A DNA stretch of 64,000 bases from Aldehydirespirator sp965204415 (GCA_965204415.1 CBDBEL010000003.1:186001-250000); one strand, 5' to 3'. Positions 51,806 to 60,368 are shown, numbered from the stretch's first letter. A program made the numbers and translations. The notes: a model not told the origin generated them from the letters alone.

Positions 51806-52546
51806 CTACTCCAACTCTCGGTGCTCGAAGTGGTCGCCCCAGCGGTCCAGGAAACCGCGGAGCCGCCGGTCGATGTGCTCTACATGACGCGTTGCGGGCA
51901 ACACAATGAAGATGCGGTCGCTGCCGATGACCCGCGGATGCTCGTCGAGATGGAGTTCCGCCAGACGCTCGTGACGCCACTTGGACACTTCCGTCTTGTG
52001 CGTATCGCCCTTGTTGATCCGCCAGTAGCTCTGGTAGATGACGACGGTCTGGCCCCGCTCCACGAACCGCATCATCTCATTCCTGTACGCGTGCAGCTTT
52101 GATCGCCCTCGCTTGGCCTCCCTCTCGCTGGTTGGCAGACCATTGTCGGGATCGAGGAACACGATCTGCGCCCCCTCCGTCTTCTTCAATGCCCGCGATA
52201 GCCATTCGTGGCGCGGGGGCCCGTTGGGGACAGCCTCAGCGCAGAAGACAACATCCTCCTTGTCCCTCCCGAGAATCTCGCGTCTTCTGACTTCGCCGAC
52301 GGTGCGCTTGTAGCCGTTAGCCATCTTCGAGAGAGTGTCGAAGAGTCCCTCGTCATAGTGGCGGTACTCGTCGGGCTTGGACAGGTAGTCCAGCTTCGCG
52401 TCATACGCCCAGTCCGAATCCTCCCAGAAGTACCAGACCACTCCGAGGCGACAGCGAGGCTCGTCCTTGGGTTCGACGCCCGCGAGGGTGCGCAGCAGGC
52501 CGTACTTGCCGAAGTCTCCGATGTCGGCGACGAACTTGTCTCGCAT
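51806..52546 (-). CDS. Conserved hypothetical protein, intact copy
   Basis: 246 aa, strong ribosome binding site (GGAGG, six bases before the ATG). Blocks: KFVADIGDFGKYGLLRTLAG, LGVVWYFWEDSD, GAQIVFLDPDNGL, GQTVVIYQSYWR, RIFIVLPATRHVEHI. The DPDNG strand and alternating hydrophobic strands suggest a Rossmann-like alpha/beta fold, perhaps nucleotide- or SAM-related, but no catalytic site can be named. A truncated paralogue lies just downstream. Confidence 0.75.
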   Translation of the reverse strand: MRDKFVADIGDFGKYGLLRTLAGVEPKDEPRCRLGVVWYFWEDSDWAYDAKLDYLSKPDEYRHYDEGLFDTLSKMANGYKRTVGEVRRREILGRDKEDVVFCAEAVPNGPPRHEWLSRALKKTEGAQIVFLDPDNGLPTSEREAKRGRSKLHAYRNEMMRFVERGQTVVIYQSYWRINKGDTHKTEVSKWRHERLAELHLDEHPRVIGSDRIFIVLPATRHVEHIDRRLRGFLDRWGDHFEHRELE

Positions 52547-52818
52547 GCGAACCTCCTATTCGGGCTCTGGGCGAAGAATCTCTCCGGCCGCAGCCCATGC
52601 TTCTCGGAATCCGTTGGTGTGCGCGTAGCGCCAGTCTCCCGCCCGGCGCAGGGCACGCAGGCGTCCGATTCTGCCCGCTGTTCGTAGCAGCTCACAGCTC
52701 CTGGACACCTACGAAGCTGAGAGGCAGCCGCCAACGCCCGACGACGAGCGGACTGGAAAGTGAACTGAGTGGCGCGATCCCCGAGGTCGTGGCACGGCCC
52801 CCGAACCAGGAGGCCCGG

Positions 52819-53250
52819 CTAGGAGCCGTCCTCGCCTCGCAGCCTGCCCGCCATCATGTCCGCAAGGTCACCGGCAAGCTGCTCCTTCAACCTTTCCAGC
52901 TCCGTCTCAGCGACGGTCGCGTACTCAATCTGTTCTAGCCGTTGCTCCAAGTGCTCCCTGGTTTCGTCTTCCGCATCCGCCAACTCCACGCTGGCCTTCA
53001 CGAAGTGTCTCAATAGCGCCTTCGTTTCCGTGAGTCTCCGCTCCAAGGAGCCCACATGCATCAGGGTCATCTGCTGAGACAGGATGCTCCGGTGGACGAG
53101 GAGAGCCAGCATCCTTACGGAGCGCTCCAAGTGCTCGTCGGCGTGATACTCGCCAAGCTGCTGCGTCAACTTGTCGACGAGTTCCACCGTCTGTTCGTGA
53201 GCCTTCTCCCACGTGAACCGTGGAGATGCATCCGGTTCTGAATCGCTCAT
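52819..53250 (-). CDS. Coiled-coil protein of unknown function
   Basis: 143 aa, almost wholly helical. Long heptad-like segments (LERSVRMLALLVHRSILSQQ, LERRLTETKALLRHFVKASVEL, REHLEQRLEQIEYATVAETELERLKEQLAG). Acidic N-terminus, no membrane segment. It could oligomerise or pair with a neighbour. ATG at 53250. Confidence 0.65.
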   Translation of the reverse strand: MSDSEPDASPRFTWEKAHEQTVELVDKLTQQLGEYHADEHLERSVRMLALLVHRSILSQQMTLMHVGSLERRLTETKALLRHFVKASVELADAEDETREHLEQRLEQIEYATVAETELERLKEQLAGDLADMMAGRLRGEDGS

Positions 53251-53511
53251 CGCGCTGTCCTCACGTTCTCGCTTGGCCTCTCGTGGCGACGCACTCTATC
53301 GATGTGGACCAGCTACGAAGCCTTCTGCCGAGAGCCTCACACTTCAGAGCTTCAGCCCGCCTGCACCAGCCGCTCTCACACCCGCAAAGGCCTCCGGGCA
53401 GCCGCCCCAACATCTCCGGCGCGCCGTCCGAAACCAGCAGCCGAAACGGGGCAGACGGCTCCTCAGCGAACACCAACAGCAGGGCGGGAGTAGCTGCCAG
53501 CGGCAGCGGCC

Positions 53512-54537
53512 CTAGGGGCGCGGCACGACGTACGGCTGCTGCCTGTCGCCGCCCTCCGACATGCGCAAGACTACGAAGCCTCCCTGGTGGTCCTCTCCGA
53601 TGCGCGTCCTGGCGATGGCCCACACATCGTCGAAGTAGTCGAACGTGATGTCAAAGATCGGGTGCGGTGGCTGCGAGTAAGGGCCGTTGTAGACATTCTT
53701 GAGCTGGAAGGCGTAGATCCCGTCAAGCGCCACCCCCAGCCACCTCAAGCCCGGGGCGTTGTCCAGCTGCCGCTTGTTGGTCTTGTGTCGGATGCAATCC
53801 TGCACGGCTGAGACCAGCAATCCGTGACCGGCGAAGCCACGGGGACCCACACACGGAACCAGCACCACCGACCCCTTGCCGTGTCCGACTAGCTGCGGCG
53901 CACCAGGCAGGTACAGGTTCTGGGAATGCTCCCCGTCGTCAAGTTGCAACCCCGGAAAGTCTGTGACCGTGACGGTGACATCGGTGGCCCGCGAGACCAT
54001 CAGCGACCCGTCCAAAGCAGCCCGTGCTCGGCTCTCCATCTGCTTGGGAGTGCCGCCTTCTGCCTCCACAGCGGCCAGTGTGGAGGCTAAGCATTCCACC
54101 AGCGTCTCTAGCGGGCGACGCTTCTTGTTGGTTCCTGGGTCACGGTCAAATACAAAGACGGTCCATCGACACGAGAGCCTCTCGTCGCTCCAAGTCTTGA
54201 AAGACCCGTCCTTGTCGTGCAGCTCGGCGGAGAAGCTCCTCACGTCGCCATTGGGAACGGTCGTGACCTCCACATCGGCGACTCGCCCATCGGTCATCGT
54301 CACTCGCCAATCGGGCGTCTTCGCGCTTCCTGACGGCACGAGTCGCTCACAACGCACCACATCCTCGACCGCGCAGATGGCGTCAGCAGCGGCCTGCTCC
54401 TCAGCCCTGATGTCTGTTCCGCTCACAGCGAGCGACGCTACCCACAACGCTCTCCGTGGCCGCGGACAGCGGCGTAGATGAGCGCCCCTCTCGTTCTGGT
54501 CCTCGGTAGCGTGGCTGGCCGCTGACATCCCGGACAT
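53512..54537 (-). CDS. Unknown protein with possible nuclease-like core
   Basis: Up to 341 aa; starts at 54537, 54528 or GTG 54424 are possible and none has a good ribosome binding site. Residues 75-93 (PDWRVTMTDGRVADVEVTT) have the strand-Asp-strand-D/E look of a PD-(D/E)xK nuclease, but the Lys is missing, so this is weak. The C-terminal half (FPGLQLDDGEH, GSVVLVPCVGPRGFAGHGLLVSAV, LRWLGVALDGIYAFQLKNV) resembles no family I know. Head-to-head with the next gene, sharing a very short promoter region. Confidence 0.55.
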   Translation of the reverse strand: MSGMSAASHATEDQNERGAHLRRCPRPRRALWVASLAVSGTDIRAEEQAAADAICAVEDVVRCERLVPSGSAKTPDWRVTMTDGRVADVEVTTVPNGDVRSFSAELHDKDGSFKTWSDERLSCRWTVFVFDRDPGTNKKRRPLETLVECLASTLAAVEAEGGTPKQMESRARAALDGSLMVSRATDVTVTVTDFPGLQLDDGEHSQNLYLPGAPQLVGHGKGSVVLVPCVGPRGFAGHGLLVSAVQDCIRHKTNKRQLDNAPGLRWLGVALDGIYAFQLKNVYNGPYSQPPHPIFDITFDYFDDVWAIARTRIGEDHQGGFVVLRMSEGGDRQQPYVVPRP

Positions 54538-54555
54538 GAAGGAGACTGCATCGCG

Positions 54556-55062
54556 GTGAGAGATGTTTGGATCGTGCTCGTCGGTGTAGGTGCAGGTGCG
54601 CTGCTATCCGTCTTCATCCAGTGGGTAACTCATCGCTACGCCAAGAAGCAGCGACGCCAACACCTGATACTGGTCGTGTGCTCCGTCTTGGATGACTTCA
54701 TCGTCACCTGCCAAGAGGCAATCGCCGACGGAGGGAAGCGGTCGCCGGAGGGCAAGCGGGAGTTCAGTGTCCCAACGCCGACGCCACCTTCATTCTCGGC
54801 AGAGGTGGACTGGACAACCATCGATCCGGACTTGCTAAGGCGGTTCTTGTCCTTCCGGCTCGCCATCGCGAAGGCGCGTGAACAACTCGGTGAACAACTG
54901 CCCTACATCGCGTTTCATGAGGACTTCCCGCCTCTCTACCCAGAAATGTTCGACTTCCGTCGCAAGAGGTGCGCTGAGTGGAAGGAGAAGGCGTTGGAGC
55001 TGTCGGCCGCGTTCCGTAAGGAGGCCAAGCCGCCTATCTGGGGAGCAGTCTCAGACCCCTGA
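54556..55062 (+). CDS. Single-pass membrane protein of unknown function
   Basis: 168 aa, GTG at 54556 (AAGGAG about 10 nt upstream). One N-terminal transmembrane helix (VWIVLVGVGAGALLSVFIQWV) then a cytoplasmic, mainly helical domain ending in AFRKEAKPPIWG. Convergent with the AbiTii gene, 10 nt apart. Confidence 0.65.
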   Translation: MRDVWIVLVGVGAGALLSVFIQWVTHRYAKKQRRQHLILVVCSVLDDFIVTCQEAIADGGKRSPEGKREFSVPTPTPPSFSAEVDWTTIDPDLLRRFLSFRLAIAKAREQLGEQLPYIAFHEDFPPLYPEMFDFRRKRCAEWKEKALELSAAFRKEAKPPIWGAVSDP

Positions 55063-55072
55063 ACCACCAGCG

Positions 55073-55870
55073 TCAGAACGGGTTGATCGAGCCACCCCCC
55101 AAGAAGGCCATCACGGTGCCGATCCCGGTCACCGCCTCCAGAACTCGCTTCAGCCAGTGCCAGATCTTCCGCTTGGGCTCACCAGGCGAACCGACCTCGG
55201 CAACCGCACCAACGCGGACCGTGCTTCCGTCTCCCATGATGAACGCGTTATGGCTTCCCTGAATGTTCACCGTAGGGACCGTGATGGCCTCCGAGAGCGC
55301 TGCCTGCACGCTGGCTTGGCCTGGCTGTTCATCCTCAGGCAGTGAGGTGCGTAACTGGGTCACGAGGTCGACCATTCGTGACCGTACTGCCGCAATGACT
55401 CCAGATAGGGCAGGCCCTGGCATCTGGACGTAGATGTCGTCAAACACCACCGTGCCTGTGTTGGAGGCGTTGATTGCGCTGAGCAACCCGGCGGCTCGGA
55501 CCGGTCTGGAGGCGACCTTCTCCTTCGTTTCTAACCCTTGAAGCTCTGAGATGGAGGCCACTATCGGGACCCCCGCGCTGAACGTCTCTCTCTCCGCTTC
55601 TGGCAGGGCATCCAATGGGATTGGAGTCCCTGTGACTCGCCTGCCAGGTGCCGCACCATCGGCGAGCAACGAAGCCCTCGCCCAGCGGTACTCGGGCAGT
55701 GAGCCCTCCTCCGAGTACCCCTTCAACTCTTGCTCGGCCCAATCGCGCAACTTGGCGCTGCTTGTGGCACTGCCGAGCTTCTGGCACAACAGCAATGCCT
55801 CCACGATGTCGCCGTCGATGGCGGCCCTCTCGATGCGGTCTAGGAGGTCCATTAGCTCCGGCACCTTCAT
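55073..55870 (-). CDS. AbiTii-domain protein (abortive-infection related)
   Basis: 265 aa, ATG 55870. The N-terminal AbiTii pattern is clear: MDLLDRIERAAIDGDIVEALLLCQKLG, LRDWAEQELKGY, SLPEYRWARA, GTPIPLDALPE. The middle is a beta-rich segment (NIQGSHNAFIMGDGSTVRVG) typical of the family, followed by a C-terminal membrane segment (AVTGIGTVMAFLGGG). AbiTii proteins are associated with phage defence and toxin-like loci; their mechanism is not established. A divergent coiled-coil membrane gene shares its promoter region. Confidence 0.75.
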   Translation of the reverse strand: MKVPELMDLLDRIERAAIDGDIVEALLLCQKLGSATSSAKLRDWAEQELKGYSEEGSLPEYRWARASLLADGAAPGRRVTGTPIPLDALPEAERETFSAGVPIVASISELQGLETKEKVASRPVRAAGLLSAINASNTGTVVFDDIYVQMPGPALSGVIAAVRSRMVDLVTQLRTSLPEDEQPGQASVQAALSEAITVPTVNIQGSHNAFIMGDGSTVRVGAVAEVGSPGEPKRKIWHWLKRVLEAVTGIGTVMAFLGGGSINPF

Positions 55871-56033
55871 CGCAGCGACGCTACCCCCGCTCGCTGTCCA
55901 ACCCCTGCGAGCGGGAGCACAGATTGGGCGTTGTCCAGCGTCTTCAACAGCACCGGCCGCCGAATCCCCGGAGCGTCCACAGCCGCATCTCCAATATCCC
56001 CTGAGTCTTCCCCGGCAGATACAACGGCTGTAG

Positions 56034-56047
56034 TTACGGCTCCGTAA
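56034..56047. promoter_or_regulatory. Palindrome between AbiTii and coiled-coil membrane gene
   Basis: Perfect TTACGG-CT-CCGTAA in the 219-bp divergent region, 43 nt before the plus-strand start. A candidate shared operator. Confidence 0.4.
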
Positions 56048-56089
56048 TCTGAACCAGAAGACCCGGACCGCGACGGAGCACGAGTCGAC

Positions 56090-57025
56090 ATGAGCAACGA
56101 GGAGACGGCAAGCCCCGGCCAGCCTGACCAGCCAGCAGCTACGACGGTCGCGGCCTGCGACCCCGCCGACGCCCGGCAGCACCTTGCTGCCAGATGTGAG
56201 GAGCTGACCGCGGCGCGGCGCAGATGGAAGGCGCTGAGGGAGGCAGCGGAAGCATGCCGCCGAGCCAAGGAAGACGCGTCCGACGAGTTGGCCGAACTAG
56301 ATGATGCCGTCGAGTCCGTCATCCAAGCCAACAGGGACCGGGCGCACCGCGATGCGATCAGGGCCAAGAAGAAAGCCAACGAGGCGCTGAACACCGTCGA
56401 GTCGTTCGGTTGGCGGCACAGGCTCCGAGGCAATCCCCACGCCCTTTGGGGAATGCTCCTCGCAATAGGGGGAGCGGCCTCCCAGTACCTGATCATCCTG
56501 CTGTTCCGGGACAGTTGGAGTGACAGTCCAGTGCGCTACCTGACCGTCATCGTGTTGATCGCCGCGATGATTCTCAGCCGACGGGGCTGGGCACGCTCCT
56601 ACAAGCGGGGCAAGCTCCCACAAGAAGGTGAAGGTGTACTGCCGCTTCGCGGGGCCGCAACCACCGGACGCTGGGTCTCGGCATTTCCTCTAATCAGCGG
56701 TGCGGCTCCCATCGCTGTGGACATCTATGGGGCGTTCCTCCGGGTGACCCTCAGCCACGAACTGGGCGACGAATACGCCGGGTCTTTGCTCCCCGACGCG
56801 TTAGCCAACGTCTTCCTGTCGGCGTCATTCCCGTATCTTGTGGTCGCTGGAGCAGTGCTCGCGAGCGCGGGCGCATCGCCCACGGACAACACCGCCTACG
56901 AATACGCAAGGAATGTCGTCACGGCCATCACAGGGGTGGGCCGATGGGTATGGCGGCGACTTCGGAGGCGTCGGGCTCAGGCCCCGGAGGCAACGAAGCC
57001 TGCCGAGAATCCTCCGGCAAGCTGA
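56090..57025 (+). CDS. Coiled-coil membrane protein divergent from AbiTii
   Basis: 311 aa. Residues ~25-105 form a charged coiled coil (RCEELTAARRRWKALREAAEACRRAKEDAS, RDRAHRDAIRAKKKANEAL). About four hydrophobic segments follow: LLAIGGAASQYLIILLF, YLTVIVLIAAMIL, a segment near FPLISGAAPIAVDIYG, and FLSASFPYLVVAGAVLA. The C-terminus is Arg-rich. Cytoplasmic coiled coil plus membrane anchor suits an effector or sensor; this is inferred from context only. Confidence 0.7.
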   Translation: MSNEETASPGQPDQPAATTVAACDPADARQHLAARCEELTAARRRWKALREAAEACRRAKEDASDELAELDDAVESVIQANRDRAHRDAIRAKKKANEALNTVESFGWRHRLRGNPHALWGMLLAIGGAASQYLIILLFRDSWSDSPVRYLTVIVLIAAMILSRRGWARSYKRGKLPQEGEGVLPLRGAATTGRWVSAFPLISGAAPIAVDIYGAFLRVTLSHELGDEYAGSLLPDALANVFLSASFPYLVVAGAVLASAGASPTDNTAYEYARNVVTAITGVGRWVWRRLRRRRAQAPEATKPAENPPAS

Positions 57026-57145
57026 CCCCAGCCCGCGCCCCGGGCGCAGGCTCACACTGATCCCCTGCCCATCGGCCCGCAGCCGTCGGCGATCAATCAG
57101 AAGCGGGTCGGCAACACGAAGCAGGTCAACATCGCCCGGGGGCAG

Positions 57146-57469
57146 ATGCTCATTGACGTCGTGACAGACTGCGAACGATGGACGACCAGAGCCTGCGCAA
57201 TACCCGGGGAGGTTCACCCATACGAGTTCCATCCGCCTGACGCCGTGTGGATTCACAGACCCGGAGCGCACAGTGGAATGCTCAAGGTCAAGCGCTGGTG
57301 CGACGGGTGCAGTGAAACCATCGACCAGCGCAAACGGGTGCTGCTGGTCGGTGCCCAAGCACGGCCGGACAGCCCGGCTCTGACTCTGTGCCATTCGTGC
57401 GGTGCCGACTGGGAGACCCGCAACGCGCTGGCCGAGTTCATCTGCGGCTGCCCCGGATGCGTCGCGTAG
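57146..57469 (+). CDS. Cys-rich zinc-binding-like protein
   Basis: 107 aa, ATG 57146 with GGGGG just upstream. CxxC pairs CDGC, CHSC and CGCPGC suggest two zinc knuckles, and an acidic N-terminus contains HPYEFHPPDAVWIHRPG. No membrane segment. Function unknown; possibly a phage- or plasmid-type accessory protein. Confidence 0.6.
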   Translation: MLIDVVTDCERWTTRACAIPGEVHPYEFHPPDAVWIHRPGAHSGMLKVKRWCDGCSETIDQRKRVLLVGAQARPDSPALTLCHSCGADWETRNALAEFICGCPGCVA

Positions 57470-57510
57470 CGCTGGCCCCGGTCCCTCCCAGTTCACCGCT
57501 CATCCGCCAC

Positions 57511-57624
57511 TCAACTAGTGGACCCCTCGCACGACTGATGGTGCCACTCGACCTCAGAGTTCATGTACCAGGCCTCCGCGTAGTGCGGGGCCTCGTAGAG
57601 CGAGCGTCCGCACGACCTACACAC
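57511..57624 (-). CDS. Possible 37-aa zinc-finger-like ORF
   Basis: GTG 57624; VCRSCGRSLYEAPHYAEAWY...EWHHQSC gives CxxC plus HHxxC, a plausible C2HC finger. The frame is open upstream without a usual start and no ribosome binding site is seen, so it may be a fragment. Confidence 0.3.
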   Translation of the reverse strand: MCRSCGRSLYEAPHYAEAWYMNSEVEWHHQSCEGSTS

Positions 57625-57759
57625 AACCAGCGCGTACTTGGCCCGTTGACCTGGAGGCTGCGCTAAGGCGATGTCGGCGTCTGTTCTGAGCGGCGCCGTC
57701 GGGCGTCGCGTGTCACAATCTCACGCCGTTGGACTACTCAGTCATGCGAAGGAGCCTCG

Positions 57760-58141
57760 GTGGACATCTCGGCCATCATCAGCCACATCGAGCATGAAGT
57801 TCGCTCTGCCGGAGTTCCAGCGCGGCTACGTGTGGGGACGTGAGGATGTGCGTAGCCTCTTCGATTCGCTGTATCGCCGCTTTCCCGTCGGTGGGTTTCT
57901 GGTGTGGCTGACGAGGCCCGACCCCGAGACCCTTCGCGGCCGCGAGGTGTCGTCGGGAGTCGCGGTCAAGCTGCTGCTCGATGGGCAGCAGCGGGCCACG
58001 TCCCTGTATGGGGTGATGCGAGGACGACCGCCCGAGTTCTTCCAGGGCAACGAGCAGGCCTTCACTGACCTGTACGGGGTGTTCGCGACCACCTCTGACC
58101 TCGGCGTTCTAGCACCTCGCTGCGAAACCTTCACATCCTGA
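57760..58141 (+). pseudogene. Frameshifted, truncated DUF262 (GmrSD-like) gene
   Basis: GTG 57760 has a strong AAGGAG upstream and begins VDISAIISHIEH, the family start. A one-base frame change near 57795 is then needed to reach KFALPEFQRGYVWGREDVRSLFDSLYRRFPVGGFLVW and LLLDGQQRATSLYGVMRG, the DUF262 nucleotide-binding signature. Similarity ends at TDLYGV and a stop follows at 58141, leaving about one fifth of the normal length. It is a dead type IV restriction-like gene. Confidence 0.75.
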
Positions 58142-58342
58142 GAGGTGGCTTCTTCACACTTCGCGGAGAAAACCCTAGGTCAGAGGCGGTGCGAGAATGG
58201 GCCCTCTATTCAAGGTGCCGCGCTACGGCCGTGTGTGGCTCGACGGCGAGTGCGCCTTTACTGTGTGCCAGACGCGGCGTGTATCACAACAGGCCGCGAC
58301 CGGCCAATCTTAGCACAAATCGCACCTATATCGAGTCAGCCC

Positions 58343-58348
58343 TATACT
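58343..58348 (+). promoter_or_regulatory. -10 box for leaderless toxin gene
   Basis: TATACT lies 6 nt before GTG 58355, so transcription would start at the start codon (58352-58355). No convincing -35. Confidence 0.45.
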
Positions 58349-58354
58349 GTGTTG

Positions 58355-58726
58355 GTGGCGTGGGAGATCAAGGCGACAGCGCAGGTGAAGTCCTGGCAGG
58401 AGTCGCTCAACGAAGAAGAGAGGCTCTCGTTCATCGCTGCCCTAGAACTGCTCCGCGAGGGTGGCCCGACGCAGGGGCGTCCCATCGTCGAACGGATCCA
58501 CAGCTCCCAACATCAGAACATGAAGGAACTCAGACCCCGCGGCGCGGGCAGGGACCTGCGCATCCTGTTCATGTTCGACCCGCTGCGGCAGGCGATCCTG
58601 CTGTTTGGAGGCAGCAAAGCCCAACAATGGAACGACTGGTACCGGAGCGCCATCCCGCAGGCGGAGCGCCTGTACGAGCAGTACCTGGCCGATCTCCGAT
58701 CCCGAGGCGAACTCCCAGACCCGTAG
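58355..58726 (+). CDS. HigB-type toxin (Gp49-like, DUF891)
   Basis: 123 aa, GTG 58355 (TTG 58352 possible). RelE-superfamily mRNA-interferase fold typical of HigB/Gp49: VKSWQESLNEEERLSFIAALELL, then MKELRPRGAGRDLRILFMFDPLRQAILLFGGSK and a C-terminal AERLYEQYLADL helix. Such toxins cleave ribosome-bound mRNA. The antitoxin gene follows 46 nt downstream, toxin-first as in higBA loci. Confidence 0.85.
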   Translation: MAWEIKATAQVKSWQESLNEEERLSFIAALELLREGGPTQGRPIVERIHSSQHQNMKELRPRGAGRDLRILFMFDPLRQAILLFGGSKAQQWNDWYRSAIPQAERLYEQYLADLRSRGELPDP

Positions 58727-58772
58727 CCAGCAGCCCCAAGATGCACCGCCCCCACCACAGGAGACACCCCAC

Positions 58773-59336
58773 ATGACCTACTACGACTTCGATGAACTCG
58801 TCGGCGAGTTGACCCCTGAGCAGCGTGCCCGGGTCGAGGCTCTCAAAGAAGAAGCCCGCGCCGAGACCGTGGCCTACACCCTCAAGGAACTGCGCCAGCG
58901 CCGCGATCTCACCCAGACCGAGCTGGCTCGGCGCCTTGACCGCGCCCAGGCGTCCGTGTCGGCAATGGAGACCGCCGCCGACAACTTGGTGTCGACTCTG
59001 CGGATGGCGGTCGAAGGCATGGGCGGCCACCTGGAAGTGACCGCCGTGTTCGACAACGAGCGCATCCCTTTGACCACGCACTCCCGCACAGCGCAGCAAG
59101 AGCGCGCGGTGAGGATGGACACGCTGGTGTCGGCGCTCCGAGCAGCGACGAGCGAGATGATGCGTCGGGTTGGGGACCCGAGATACGCGGACGAGCAGCG
59201 AGAGGCACGACGCCTACTGGCAGACCTAGAGCAGAGTCTCAAAGAATCGGACAGCGGTGATGAGCACCGCGCCGTCGCCAGCGACGCCGATGGCCGAGAC
59301 GCCAAGACGCCGTCAGAACCGGCACAAACCGCGTAG
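58773..59336 (+). CDS. HigA-type XRE antitoxin
   Basis: 187 aa, ATG 58773 with GGAG upstream. N-terminal helices (LTPEQRARVEALKEEARAE) then an XRE helix-turn-helix: LKELRQRRDLTQTELARRLDRAQASVSAMETAAD. A beta segment follows (GGHLEVTAVFDNERIPL). The C-terminal tail of ~80 aa is longer than usual for HigA. It neutralises the upstream toxin and likely represses the operon. Confidence 0.85.
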   Translation: MTYYDFDELVGELTPEQRARVEALKEEARAETVAYTLKELRQRRDLTQTELARRLDRAQASVSAMETAADNLVSTLRMAVEGMGGHLEVTAVFDNERIPLTTHSRTAQQERAVRMDTLVSALRAATSEMMRRVGDPRYADEQREARRLLADLEQSLKESDSGDEHRAVASDADGRDAKTPSEPAQTA

Positions 59337-59390
59337 CACCCCCCTGCCGGCAAGCGACACACGCGGGTCGCCGTGAACGGAGGACGTGCG

Positions 59391-59504
59391 ATGCGGTATG
59401 GCTACCGGTCAGCATTTTGGCGCTCCCGGCAGAGGGCCGTGAACGACCAAGGACGCGACTTGGCTGACGTAGAGCGTCACCAGAACCGCGGGGTGGTTCG
59501 CTAG
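59391..59504 (+). CDS. Possible 37-aa basic ORF
   Basis: ATG 59391 with GGAGG seven bases upstream; MRYGYRSAFWRSRQRAVNDQ..., Arg-rich, ending one base before the convergent methyltransferase-HNH remnant. The ribosome binding site is the main support. Confidence 0.35.
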   Translation: MRYGYRSAFWRSRQRAVNDQGRDLADVERHQNRGVVR

Positions 59505-60020
59505 TCAGGCGACAAGTTGGAGTTTGGTGCGCAGGTATTCCATCCCGCGGTCGCCCTTGACCCTGTTGCAGGGCCCGCATAGCAACTGGAGATTGCTGAG
59601 GTGATCTGTTCCACCTTTGGCGACGGCGATGATGTGGTCCACTTCGAGATGTTGGGGCTTGAAGTGCTCGTTGCATCCCGCGCATGAGCCCCCTTGCTCG
59701 CCGTAGAGATGCTTGCGGTTGACGGCGCTGTTGTAGGACAGCAGTTTGCCCAGGTCGGTGCGTTCGGGGATGTCGCTGCGGTGGATGATGTCGCGGAAGA
59801 GTCCCTGCCGCTCCGAGATGCGATGCACCACGAGTTCTGCGGCCTTGGGGGAGATATCGATGCCTGCCCATGAGCGGCCTAGGTCGTCAGCGGCGACGAG
59901 GGTGGTAGCACAGCCGCAGAACGGATCGAGTACGACATCGCCGGGGTTGCTGCTGGCCTTGACAATCCGTTGCAGCAACTTCAGCGGGCTTGGCTGAGCG
60001 CTGTACCGTGACCCACCCAA
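59505..60020 (-). pseudogene. DNA methyltransferase-HNH fusion, N-terminally truncated
   Basis: 171 aa. Starts inside a beta-class N4/N6 DNA methyltransferase just before motif I: LLQRIVKASSNPGDVVLDPFCGCATTLVAADDLGRSWAGIDIS. The catalytic DPPY motif, which lies earlier in this class, is missing. A complete HNH domain follows: CAGCNEHF, HLEVDHIIAVAKGGTDHLSNLQLLCGPCNRVKGDR. The methyltransferase is dead, but the HNH part could still be a small nuclease if expressed. A divergent gene begins 24 bp away. Confidence 0.75.
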
Positions 60021-60044
60021 CGGACCAGCACCGAAGGAGCATCC

Positions 60045-60368
60045 ATGTCGACTCGTCTTGACCCTGTGGTGGACAAGGTAATGGAGGCTGCCTTCAGCAT
60101 CACCAAGACGTCCGGCTTCAATCGCCCGGACGCAGTGCGGTGGATGAGCGTGTTCCCGGCTCTCATCGAAGCGGGCTACGACTTGAACATTGACGCCATA
60201 GCCGACTGGCTGAACGAGCGCTGGCGCGGCGACGGCGGGAGGGACAATCGTTGGGCCATCAAGGTGTACGCGTGGGCTGAGATGGCCCTAGAGCAAGCCG
60301 GTCCGCACTACCCGGACAAGTGGGTCGAGTGGTACATCGCGAAATGCCGAGACGAACAGGCCGAGTGA
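60045..60368 (+). CDS. Hypothetical protein, 107 aa
   Basis: ATG 60045 with AAGGAG six bases upstream. Helical, Trp-rich (VRWMSVFPALIEAGYDLNIDAIADWLNERWRG, WAIKVYAWAEMALEQAG). No family recognised; cytoplasmic. Its start region abuts the truncated methyltransferase remnant. Confidence 0.65.
   Translation: MSTRLDPVVDKVMEAAFSITKTSGFNRPDAVRWMSVFPALIEAGYDLNIDAIADWLNERWRGDGGRDNRWAIKVYAWAEMALEQAGPHYPDKWVEWYIAKCRDEQAE

Noticed and set aside
53261..53648. Overlapping ORFs in both strands near 53.3-53.6 kb
   Set aside because: Composition is Arg/Ala/Pro-rich shadow type and they overlap the end of the 341-aa gene without start signals.
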